Shown: piece after piece, positions 1-6,906 of the stretch | How the letters are laid out: the number at the start of each line of letters is the position of its first letter | How positions within the stretch are numbered: position 1 is the first letter of the stretch | Assembly: GCA_004552595.1 (NCBI GenBank) | Contig: SFNX01000077.1 | Location: 1 to 8,149, forward strand | Origin: Lachnospiraceae bacterium | Lineage (GTDB): Bacteria > Bacillota > Clostridia > Lachnospirales > Lachnospiraceae | Length of the DNA stretch: 8,149 bases | Direction of reading: 5' to 3' | Program-made: the position numbers and the translations under genes | Notes under the pieces: generated by a model | What the model was told of the DNA's origin: nothing | What the model saw: the letters and a program-made list of their open reading frames with translations, nothing else | The model's database searches: none

Positions 1-570
1 TTTGCTGTAATCAACGCCGATGATTTTTATGGAAGAGAAGCATTTGTAAAAATCCATGATTATCTTGTAAGCACTGAAGATGATGATAAATTCAGATATG
101 CAATGGTCGGATACAAGCTTATAAATACATTGACGGAAAATGGTTCGGTATCAAGAGGAGTATGCACAATAGATTCTGACGGATATTTAACTGATATCGA
201 GGAAAAGACTAAAATAATCAAAACTGAAAACGGTGCGGCATTCACAGATAACGATAAGGATTATACAGATATTTTACCGGATACGATTGTATCAATGAAT
301 ATGTGGGGATTTTCTAAAGGATTTATGGCAGAACTTAAAAAAGCATTTAATGAATTTATGAAAAGAGATGTTAATAATAACCCGCTTAAATCGGAGTGCT
401 ATCTTCCGTTTGTAGTTGATGACCTGATCAAGTCTAATAAGGCTACGGTAAAAGTATTAACATCATCAGATAAATGGTTTGGAGTAACATATAAGGAAGA
501 CAAGCCATTTGTAGTAAAAAGCATCCAGGAGCTTAAAGACAAGGGAGAATATCCTTCAAAGCTTTGGTAA
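1..570 (+). CDS. Sugar-phosphate nucleotidyltransferase, C-terminal part (5' end outside window)
   Basis: The reading frame is open from base 1 and ends with TAA at 568-570, giving 189 visible residues. The visible part opens with FAVINADDFYG. This matches the core of NTP_transferase-type nucleotidyltransferases, in which an Asp of the ADD segment (visible residues 7-8) binds the metal and nucleotide. The C-terminus (SDKWFGVTYKEDKPFV, then KDKGEYPSKLW) resembles a family of roughly 300-residue sugar-phosphate nucleotidyltransferases of Clostridia and Bacteroidetes. If so, about the first 110-120 residues, including the GxGxR-type nucleotide-binding loop, lie left of the window. Such enzymes transfer an NMP to a sugar phosphate, or in LicC-like members to a phospho-alcohol, in the cytoplasm. 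The substrate cannot be read from this part. An internal ATG at 103 is not the true start, because the homologous core begins before it. The MBOAT gene starts 5 bases after the stop, so the two are probably co-transcribed. Confidence 0.88.
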   Translation, partial: FAVINADDFYGREAFVKIHDYLVSTEDDDKFRYAMVGYKLINTLTENGSVSRGVCTIDSDGYLTDIEEKTKIIKTENGAAFTDNDKDYTDILPDTIVSMNMWGFSKGFMAELKKAFNEFMKRDVNNNPLKSECYLPFVVDDLIKSNKATVKVLTSSDKWFGVTYKEDKPFVVKSIQELKDKGEYPSKLW

Positions 571-571
571 G
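566..571 (+). promoter_or_regulatory. Weak ribosome binding site for the MBOAT gene
   Basis: GGTAAG lies 4 bases before the ATG at 576 and overlaps the TAA stop of the upstream gene. A better-looking AAGGGAG at 541-547 is too far upstream (28 bases) to serve this ATG. The placement suggests that translation of the acyltransferase depends partly on ribosomes finishing the upstream gene. The same hexamer precedes the gene at 4266. Confidence 0.4.
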
Positions 572-575
572 TGAA

Positions 576-2063
576 ATGAGTTTTAACACATATTTTTTTG
601 TACTTGTATTCCTTCCGGTTTCAGTAGCCGGATATCATATTTTAAACAAAAGAAAGCAGTTTGATATTTCAAAGTGTTTTCTTTTGATATTGTCAATACT
701 GTTTATTGTTCAAGCTTCGTGGCAGGGAACGATTGCCACAATTCTCTTAGTTTTAATCAACTATCTGATAGTTAATTTTTCATATAAGACAAGATTTAAA
801 AAGGCAATGATGATCATAGGAATTATACTTAACGTATTATCTCTTTGCTTCTTTAAATATCTTGGTATATTTATGATTCATGATCCTTTGGACAATTCGA
901 TTGTCGGAGGAAACGAAATAATATCAAAATTATATAATTTCTCGAATCTGATTATTCCTCTTGGAATAAGCTTTATTACTTTTTCACAGATTTCTTTTCT
1001 TATTGATGAATATAGAGAGTATGAAGAGGTTTCATTTATCGATTATGCAGTGTATGTCTTATATTTTCCAAAGGTTACAATGGGACCGATTGCATTATCA
1101 AAGGATTTTATTAAAAATCTGAATGAATCAGTAAGGAAAGATACAGACTTTGATAATATTGCAAAGGGACTTTATGCTTTTTCATTCGGTCTTGCAAAAA
1201 AAGTACTTATCGCAGATTTACTTGCAGGATATGTTTCATATGCGTATGACTACACTCCGATACTTGGCATGACAAATGCATGGCTTGCGGTATTAGCTTA
1301 TACTCTTCAGATTTATTTTGATTTTTCCGGATTTTGCGACATGGCAAACGGAATATCGCTTATGATGAATATTGAACTTCCGATAAACTTTAATTCTCCT
1401 TACAGATCATTGTCTATTGGCGAGTTCTGGGATAGATGGCACATTACACTTACAAAGTTTTTCACTAAGTATATTTATATTCCGCTTGGCGGCAGCAGAA
1501 AGGGAACAATCAGAACATACATTAATATTATGATTGTGTTTTTGATAAGCGGAATATGGCACGGCAATACTATTAATTTTGTAATATGGGGATTAATTCA
1601 CGGGGTATTAAGTTCAATAAGCAGAGCTATTAAGCCAATAGAAGATAAAATACCTAAATTTATCAGATGGACAGTTACATTTATATGCATTAACATTGCA
1701 TGGGTGTATTTCAGAGCTCCTTCTTTAGGTGCTGCCAACCTTATGATAAAAGAACTGTTTTCATTTAAGTTCATTCCTATTGACGCTAACTTTGCAACCT
1801 ATGCTTTTCCTAAAGAACTTGAGTTAGTACCGTGGCTTGTGAATAAATTTACGAAGATTAAGAGCACTTATTATTTCAGTGCTTTTGTGAATGTATTTGT
1901 TGTTGCATTTTCCCTTTTTGCAAGTGTTAAAATGAAAAATACAAAAGAAAGAATCGATGAGTTTAATGCAACAAAGAAGACAATGATTATATGTGTTGTA
2001 CTGTTAGTATGGTCTGTTCTCTCACTCTCTGAGGTTTCGGGCTTTATATATGTGAATTTCTGA
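576..2063 (+). CDS. MBOAT-family membrane O-acyltransferase (AlgI/DltB-like)
   Basis: This 495-residue polytopic membrane protein should transfer an acyl group from a cytoplasmic donor across the membrane towards an extracellular polysaccharide. Members include AlgI (alginate acetylation), PatA (peptidoglycan) and DltB (D-alanylation of teichoic acid). Visible hallmarks are the N-terminal MSFNTYFFVLVFLP start typical of AlgI-like proteins, many hydrophobic segments, and WDRWH (His289) followed by IPLGGSRKG. SGIWHG follows, with His329, the residue corresponding to the catalytic membrane histidine, then an AWVYFRA segment and a C-terminal FIYVNF resembling the FIYF-type ending of the family. 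Length is normal. I chose ATG 576 over an in-frame TTG at 564, because family members start at the M-x-F-N segment and the TTG overlaps the upstream gene. The next gene, an SGNH-like protein one base downstream, is the usual partner type. Acetyl is the most common cargo, but the sequence does not fix the acyl group or the acceptor. Confidence 0.93.
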   Translation: MSFNTYFFVLVFLPVSVAGYHILNKRKQFDISKCFLLILSILFIVQASWQGTIATILLVLINYLIVNFSYKTRFKKAMMIIGIILNVLSLCFFKYLGIFMIHDPLDNSIVGGNEIISKLYNFSNLIIPLGISFITFSQISFLIDEYREYEEVSFIDYAVYVLYFPKVTMGPIALSKDFIKNLNESVRKDTDFDNIAKGLYAFSFGLAKKVLIADLLAGYVSYAYDYTPILGMTNAWLAVLAYTLQIYFDFSGFCDMANGISLMMNIELPINFNSPYRSLSIGEFWDRWHITLTKFFTKYIYIPLGGSRKGTIRTYINIMIVFLISGIWHGNTINFVIWGLIHGVLSSISRAIKPIEDKIPKFIRWTVTFICINIAWVYFRAPSLGAANLMIKELFSFKFIPIDANFATYAFPKELELVPWLVNKFTKIKSTYYFSAFVNVFVVAFSLFASVKMKNTKERIDEFNATKKTMIICVVLLVWSVLSLSEVSGFIYVNF

Positions 2064-2064
2064 T

Positions 2065-3111
2065 ATGGATAATAAAAAATTTGTAAAAAATACAATTTTA
2101 TATTCTGCAGTTATTCTTATTGTGATAGCTGTAACAGTTGTAATTATAGACCCGTTTTCGCATTATCATATGCCTCTGTTTAATATGGGTGCGGTTGCAA
2201 CAGATGAGAGAACATCACTTATCGGCATAGCTAAAAATGATAACTATGAAGTTGCTCTTGTCGGTTCTTCTATGAGTGAAAATTTTATTGACTCATGGTT
2301 TGAAGACGGATATTTCGGAAAAAGTGCCGTAAAGCTTTGCTTGCAAGGTGCCCATTTTGATGATTATGAAATAATACTTGATGAAGTAATTAAGCATCCG
2401 GAACTTAAAACGGTTGTATTTGGACTTGATAATTATATTTTAACTGATGACCCATCAGAACAGGAGATTACAATTCCTGAGTATCTTTATAACGATAAGT
2501 TAACCGATGACAGCCATTATTTATGGAATAAATCGGTAGTCTTTGAATTTCTACCGATGTTTATAATTAATAATATTTTAGAAAAGGGCTCTGATGATAA
2601 TGCATATGTATGGGAAAATCTTTTCCCATATGGAAAGGATGCTTCGATAGCTTCATATATTTCCTTCAGGCCTGAAGGACCAAAGGAGAGAGAAGCATAT
2701 GATACTTATTTTGAAAATGCCGATTTATTTTTATCAAAGTTCACTAAGTATATAGAGGCAAGACCGGATGTCAGATTTTATGTGTATTCGCCGCCATACA
2801 GTATTTTATTTTGGGATTATTCTTTGTTAAACGGAAGACTTGAAGCTGAGATTTGCCTTCTTGAAAGAGTGTATTCAAAGCTTCTTGAATATGATAATGT
2901 CGAGCTCTATTATTTCCAGGATGATAAAGAAATTATTACAAATCTTGATAATTACAGAGACTATTCGCACTATAAGCAGGCAATAAATTACTATATGTAT
3001 TCCAAAATGAAGAAGGGTGAGAAAAGACTTACCAAGGATAATTACTATGACACTCTTCTTAATATGTTCGGATATGCCATGAACTATGACTATAACAGTA
3101 TTTTTAATTAA
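2065..3111 (+). CDS. Membrane-anchored SGNH-hydrolase-like protein, probable O-acylation partner
   Basis: The protein has 348 residues. A single hydrophobic segment at about residues 10-31, after a short Lys-rich N-terminus, should anchor it with the rest outside the membrane. The motif GSSMS (Gly67-Ser71) fits SGNH block I, with Ser69 the best nucleophile candidate. DYSH (Asp299 and His302) fits the DxxH block V that completes the triad. SPPYS at 242-246 resembles the Pro-rich strand end common in DltD-like and related families. Such proteins (AlgX/AlgJ, PatB, DltD) accept or transfer the acyl group delivered by an MBOAT, and some act as esterases. The gene starts one base after the MBOAT stop with no clear Shine-Dalgarno sequence, so translation is probably coupled by termination and reinitiation. 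After the DxxH motif there is a Tyr- and Asn-rich tail of about 45 residues with no recognised function. The fold call is by motif only and overall divergence is high. Confidence 0.8.
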   Translation: MDNKKFVKNTILYSAVILIVIAVTVVIIDPFSHYHMPLFNMGAVATDERTSLIGIAKNDNYEVALVGSSMSENFIDSWFEDGYFGKSAVKLCLQGAHFDDYEIILDEVIKHPELKTVVFGLDNYILTDDPSEQEITIPEYLYNDKLTDDSHYLWNKSVVFEFLPMFIINNILEKGSDDNAYVWENLFPYGKDASIASYISFRPEGPKEREAYDTYFENADLFLSKFTKYIEARPDVRFYVYSPPYSILFWDYSLLNGRLEAEICLLERVYSKLLEYDNVELYYFQDDKEIITNLDNYRDYSHYKQAINYYMYSKMKKGEKRLTKDNYYDTLLNMFGYAMNYDYNSIFN

Positions 3112-3123
3112 TATATGAGTGAA

Positions 3124-3130
3124 AAGGGGA
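3124..3130 (+). promoter_or_regulatory. Ribosome binding site of glf
   Basis: AAGGGGA lies 4 bases before the ATG at 3135 and is the strongest Shine-Dalgarno match within the polysaccharide cluster. It supports 3135 as the start. The upstream gap is only 23 bases and has no hairpin, so transcription should continue from the SGNH gene. Confidence 0.7.
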
Positions 3131-3134
3131 AAAG

Positions 3135-4253
3135 ATGAAATACGATTATCTTATTGTCGGAGCAGGACTATTTGGAACTGTATTTGCAAGACAGGCTTAT
3201 GAAAAAGGAAAGAAGTGTCTTGTCATAGATAAAAGAGACCATATCGGCGGTAATGTATATACCGAAAAAATCGAAGGAATAAATGTACATAAATACGGAG
3301 CACATATTTTCCATACAAATAATAAAGACGTTTGGGATTACGTCAATAGATTTGTTACATTTAACAGATTTACCAATTCACCTGTAGCTAACTATAAAGG
3401 TGAACTGTATTCACTTCCGTTTAATATGTACACATTTAATAAAATGTGGGGCGTAGTAACACCTTTAGAGGCAATTAAAAAAATAGAAGAACAGAGAAAA
3501 GAAATAAAAGGTGAGCCTACTAATCTCGAAGAGCAGGCAATCAGTCTTGTCGGAAGAGACATATATGAAAAGCTTATTAAAGGATACACTGAAAAACAGT
3601 GGGGAAGAGACTGCAAAGAACTTCCGCCGTTTATTATTAAGAGACTCCCTGTCAGATTCACTTTTGATAACAACTATTTTAATGCACTTTATCAGGGAAT
3701 TCCTATTGGCGGATATACAAAGCTTATTGAGAAAATGCTTGATGGAATTGAAGTAAGACTTAATACAGATTTCCTTATTAATAAACAAGAGTTTGAAAAT
3801 ATCGCACAAACCATTATATACACAGGACCGATTGATGCATATTTTGACTATAGTCTCGGTGCATTGGAATACCGCTCAGTAAGGTTTGAGAATGAACTTC
3901 TTGATATTGAAAACTTTCAGGGAAATGCCGCTGTAAATTATACAGACAGGGAAACTCCTTATACACGAATAATAGAGCATAAGTGGTTTGAATTCGGTAA
4001 GGATGAGAACAATAATGATATTAAGAAGACATATATAAGTAAAGAGTATTCATCCGAATGGAAGCCTGGCGATGAGCCATATTATCCTGTGAATGATGAA
4101 AAAAACGGAGCTCTTTACGAAGAGTATTACAAATTGTCAAAGGACGAGAAAAATGTCATTTTCGGCGGTCGTCTCGGAGAATATAAGTATTATGATATGG
4201 ATCAGGTAGTTGCAAAAGCATTAGAGACAGCAGATAAGTGCCTTTTAAGCTAA
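3135..4253 (+). CDS. glf: UDP-galactopyranose mutase
   Basis: This 372-residue flavoenzyme interconverts UDP-galactopyranose and UDP-galactofuranose in the cytoplasm, providing the donor for galactofuranose in surface glycans. The N-terminal YDYLIVGAGLFG is a Rossmann dinucleotide-binding motif (Gly9, Gly11, Gly14), followed by the acidic strand end at VIDKRDHIGGN. Further family signatures are KYGAHIFHT with His57 and His60, GYTEKQWG at residues 150-157, and the C-terminal GGRLGEYKYYDMD with Arg346, Tyr350, Tyr352, Tyr353 and Asp356, matching the conserved FAD- and substrate-binding end of bacterial Glf. Length is typical (about 365-390), with no truncation. It lies 23 bases after the SGNH gene and 12 bases before the large anchored protein. 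Its presence next to an O-acylation pair indicates that the product is probably a galactofuranose-containing extracellular polymer. The galactofuranosyltransferase needed to use the product is not in the window. Confidence 0.97.
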   Translation: MKYDYLIVGAGLFGTVFARQAYEKGKKCLVIDKRDHIGGNVYTEKIEGINVHKYGAHIFHTNNKDVWDYVNRFVTFNRFTNSPVANYKGELYSLPFNMYTFNKMWGVVTPLEAIKKIEEQRKEIKGEPTNLEEQAISLVGRDIYEKLIKGYTEKQWGRDCKELPPFIIKRLPVRFTFDNNYFNALYQGIPIGGYTKLIEKMLDGIEVRLNTDFLINKQEFENIAQTIIYTGPIDAYFDYSLGALEYRSVRFENELLDIENFQGNAAVNYTDRETPYTRIIEHKWFEFGKDENNNDIKKTYISKEYSSEWKPGDEPYYPVNDEKNGALYEEYYKLSKDEKNVIFGGRLGEYKYYDMDQVVAKALETADKCLLS

Positions 4254-4254
4254 C

Positions 4255-4260
4255 GGTAAG
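4255..4260 (+). promoter_or_regulatory. Weak ribosome binding site for the 857-residue protein gene
   Basis: GGTAAG is placed 5 bases before the ATG at 4266 and begins one base after the glf stop. It is a poor match to the Shine-Dalgarno consensus, but it is the only candidate in the 12-base gap. Confidence 0.4.
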
Positions 4261-4265
4261 ATAAT

Positions 4266-6839
4266 ATGAAAAAAGCGCTTTTAAAGATAGGTGTTTTCCT
4301 CATAATATTCCTGATTTTTCTTAAAGTATTCGGAAGTATTCTTAACAGAGGAAATACGGATCTTTCCCAGGATATGCCGGGTGCGACACTTCCTGTAATT
4401 TATATGAATGTTAACGGACAGTACATGAATGCTCTTCACGGATATGTAAGTGAAATGGAGGGCTCTTATCTTCGTGACAATATCACGCCGATAAATGCAG
4501 ACCGTACACTTGATATTAAAATTGATACATATGGTTTTGCGGTAGCAAAGGTTGCCTATGAATTAAGAAGCCTTGATGGAAACAGACTTATTGAAGATTC
4601 TTATCTTGAAAGTTTTGAATTTAACAATAATACAATAAATTCACAGCTGAAATTTAAGGACTTAATGGAAGAAGACAGAGAATACATGCTTGTAATTAAG
4701 CTTATTACGGGAGAAGGTAACGCAGTAAGATATTATGCAAGAATAATAAATACTACAGAGCTTTATATTACCGATAAGCTTGATTTTGCCCTTGATTTTT
4801 CCAATAAAACATTTAAAGAAGAAACGGCAGTTGAACTTAAAAAATATATGGAGTCAAACAGCGAGGGAGACAATTCAAGCTTTGGACATGTTAATATCCA
4901 CTCGAACTTTTTCCAGCTTCATTGGGGCGACCTGCAGCCGATGTTAACATCAGAGAAAAACATAAATCTGATTTCCATTGACTCACAGAATGCATGCATA
5001 GAATTATTATACAGAGTCCATGCCAAAAACAATGACTATAACGTCTCGGAATATTTCAGATTAAAGCGCGGAAAAGACCGTATGTATCTTATGGAATATG
5101 ACAGAAGGATGAATCAGATAATTAATCCTGAATCGGGCGTAATAGTTAACGGTAAAATCATTAACGGAATAGTCGATGAAGAGATTAAGGTTAACGAAAA
5201 CAAAAGTGCAACAATGGTAACATTTGTTCAGCAGAATGCACTGTATTTATTTAATACTTCAGCAGGAACGTTAACGAGGGTATTTTCATTTGTTGATGAT
5301 AAAAACGATGATGCAAGAACCAGATATGATGCAAATGATATTAAAGTACTCTCAATAGATGAGAACGGAAATACATATTTTATCGTATATGGATACATGA
5401 GCAGAGGTATTCATGAAGGAAATACCGGAATTACACTTTATTATTATGATGCAATTGTAAATACAATTGAAGAACAGGTGTATATACCATATACGAAAAA
5501 TCATGAGATTCTTGCGGCGGATATGGAGCAGCTGTCGTACATTAATATCAGAAACTGTCTGTATCTGTTAGTTGATGGTGCGGTTTACAGTATCGATATC
5601 GATGAAAAGACTGTAACTACAGTTGCTAATAACCTTGATGAAAACAGATTCGTATCATCAAGAGGCAACAATATGATTGCATGGCAGACAGGAGAGAGTA
5701 TTATAGAATACAACAGTATCCAGTTTTACAGCCTTGACAGGCCTACGCCTAATGTAATCGAATCAGGTACAGGTAATATTATTATTCCTTTAGGATTTAT
5801 CGGAGAAGACATTGTATACGGTCTTGCGCATACGAATAGCATTACAAAGGATACATCCGGAAGAACAATTGTGCCGATGTTCAAAGTAGTAATTGAAAGT
5901 ATTCAAGGAGAAAGGCTTCTTGAATATTCAAAAGAAAACGTCTTCATTAAGGATGTCAGCATATCCGACGAAATGATAGTACTTCACAGAACTTCAAAAA
6001 ATGAATCCGGTGAATATTACGATATTGATAATGATGAGATATTGAACAATTCAACCGAATCATCGATGAAGAATAAGTATAAGTCCGTTATTACGGAAGA
6101 AATGGAAACTACTTACCAGATAGTACTCGCAAAAGAAGAAAGCTATGATTCTGTTAATGTTCTAAGTCCAAAGGAAGTACTCTATGAAGAGAACAGAACG
6201 GCATCAATAGAGTATAACGATACTAAAAACAGATACTATGTTTATGCGGCAGGTAAGCTTTCCGGAATGTATGTAGATCCTGCCGAAGCAATCATTCAGG
6301 CAGAGCGTGATTACGGTGAAGTAGTAAATAAAGCCAATTCATATGTGTGGGACAGCTTCCACAGAAAGAGCAAATACAGAATTGAAACTATCGGAGATAC
6401 GTTTATTGATGTTTCATCATCAGGACCGGACAGTGATACAGAAGCTTATGATACAGAAAGCGAGTTTGAAAATAACGGCTCAAATGATTCAATGACAATT
6501 TGCTTAGATCAGATGCTTAAATACAACGAAGTATACAAGGATATAAATTCTCTTCTTTCCGGAAATAATACAGTTATGTCCGTTCTTAAAGAAAATATTG
6601 AGGGCGATGTATTAAACCTTACAGGCTGTACTCTTGATTCAGTGCTATACTATGTTGGAAGAGGATATCCTGTATTAGCTATGACCGACAGAGGTAATGC
6701 AGTTCTTATAATTGGCTTTGATGATAAAAATACTGTAATTTACAACCCTCTTGATACTGAGGTAAGAAAGATGGGAATAAACGATTCGAGAGCGTTCTTT
6801 GAAAGCTATGGCAACAAATTCATATCATACATTAAATAG
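4266..6839 (+). CDS. Large membrane-anchored protein with propeller-like middle and degenerate C39-peptidase-like C-terminus
   Basis: I do not recognise a named family for this 857-residue protein. A hydrophobic segment at about residues 4-24 after MKK, with no lipobox Cys, should act as an uncleaved anchor or signal. The remainder is hydrophilic and probably extracytoplasmic. Residues about 35-310 are beta-strand-rich. Residues about 316-620 contain recurring strand units of the LYLFNTSAGTLTRV or VYSIDIDEKTVTTV kind, suggesting a beta-propeller. Residues 656-696 hold a compact motif (RYYVYAAGKLSGMY through an AEAI helix to YVWD). An acidic Ser/Asp/Glu linker spans about 709-740. Residues 743-857 resemble a C39-like peptidase fold: Cys746 sits where the nucleophile would be, GYPVLAM precedes GNAVLIIGFDD, and YNP closes the unit. 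The usual His is Asn811 and the usual Asp is Asn827, so proteolysis is unlikely. The gene lies 12 bases after glf. A role in envelope-glycan assembly or sensing is inferred from position only. Confidence 0.9.
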   Translation: MKKALLKIGVFLIIFLIFLKVFGSILNRGNTDLSQDMPGATLPVIYMNVNGQYMNALHGYVSEMEGSYLRDNITPINADRTLDIKIDTYGFAVAKVAYELRSLDGNRLIEDSYLESFEFNNNTINSQLKFKDLMEEDREYMLVIKLITGEGNAVRYYARIINTTELYITDKLDFALDFSNKTFKEETAVELKKYMESNSEGDNSSFGHVNIHSNFFQLHWGDLQPMLTSEKNINLISIDSQNACIELLYRVHAKNNDYNVSEYFRLKRGKDRMYLMEYDRRMNQIINPESGVIVNGKIINGIVDEEIKVNENKSATMVTFVQQNALYLFNTSAGTLTRVFSFVDDKNDDARTRYDANDIKVLSIDENGNTYFIVYGYMSRGIHEGNTGITLYYYDAIVNTIEEQVYIPYTKNHEILAADMEQLSYINIRNCLYLLVDGAVYSIDIDEKTVTTVANNLDENRFVSSRGNNMIAWQTGESIIEYNSIQFYSLDRPTPNVIESGTGNIIIPLGFIGEDIVYGLAHTNSITKDTSGRTIVPMFKVVIESIQGERLLEYSKENVFIKDVSISDEMIVLHRTSKNESGEYYDIDNDEILNNSTESSMKNKYKSVITEEMETTYQIVLAKEESYDSVNVLSPKEVLYEENRTASIEYNDTKNRYYVYAAGKLSGMYVDPAEAIIQAERDYGEVVNKANSYVWDSFHRKSKYRIETIGDTFIDVSSSGPDSDTEAYDTESEFENNGSNDSMTICLDQMLKYNEVYKDINSLLSGNNTVMSVLKENIEGDVLNLTGCTLDSVLYYVGRGYPVLAMTDRGNAVLIIGFDDKNTVIYNPLDTEVRKMGINDSRAFFESYGNKFISYIK

Positions 6840-6906
6840 ATGGTTAGCAACAAATGACAAAAATGGTGTGAACAGCCTGAAATAATATGGGAGTGAGGAC
6901 AAAAAT
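6840..6906 (+). other. Intergenic gap between the glycan cluster and argJ
   Basis: These 67 bases are the largest gap in the window. I see no stem-loop followed by a T-run, so there is no visible terminator for the upstream cluster. I also see no palindromic ARG-box-like site. AATAAT at 6881-6886 matches five of six bases of a -10 hexamer, but no good -35 lies at the right distance and it would leave almost no leader before the Shine-Dalgarno site. Whether argJ has its own promoter is undecided. Confidence 0.5.
6889..6898 (+). promoter_or_regulatory. Ribosome binding site of argJ
   Basis: GGGAGTGAGG contains two overlapping Shine-Dalgarno candidates, GGGAG and GAGG. The second ends 8 bases before the ATG at 6907. 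It supports that start, which also gives the normal N-terminus of the family. Confidence 0.6.

Noticed and set aside
60..245. Minus-strand open frame of 61 codons
   Set aside because: It is antisense to the conserved nucleotidyltransferase, has no recognisable protein features and no supporting Shine-Dalgarno site.
564..575. In-frame TTG at 564 as the MBOAT start
   Set aside because: It overlaps the upstream stop, has no well-spaced Shine-Dalgarno site, and adds four residues before the typical M-x-F-N family start at 576.
3115..3138. Seven-codon ORF whose TGA overlaps the glf ATG
   Set aside because: It could be a coupling leader peptide, but it is very short, has no ribosome binding site of its own, and is easily explained by chance in purine-rich Shine-Dalgarno sequence.
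3392..3809. Minus-strand and alternate-frame open frames inside glf
   Set aside because: All lie over strongly conserved Glf coding sequence, are low-complexity (Ser, Phe, Leu) and look like shadows of the real gene.
6854..6886. Possible argJ promoter (ATGACA ... AATAAT)
   Set aside because: The spacing between the hexamers is about 21 bases, beyond the usual 16-18, and the start would fall within the Shine-Dalgarno region.
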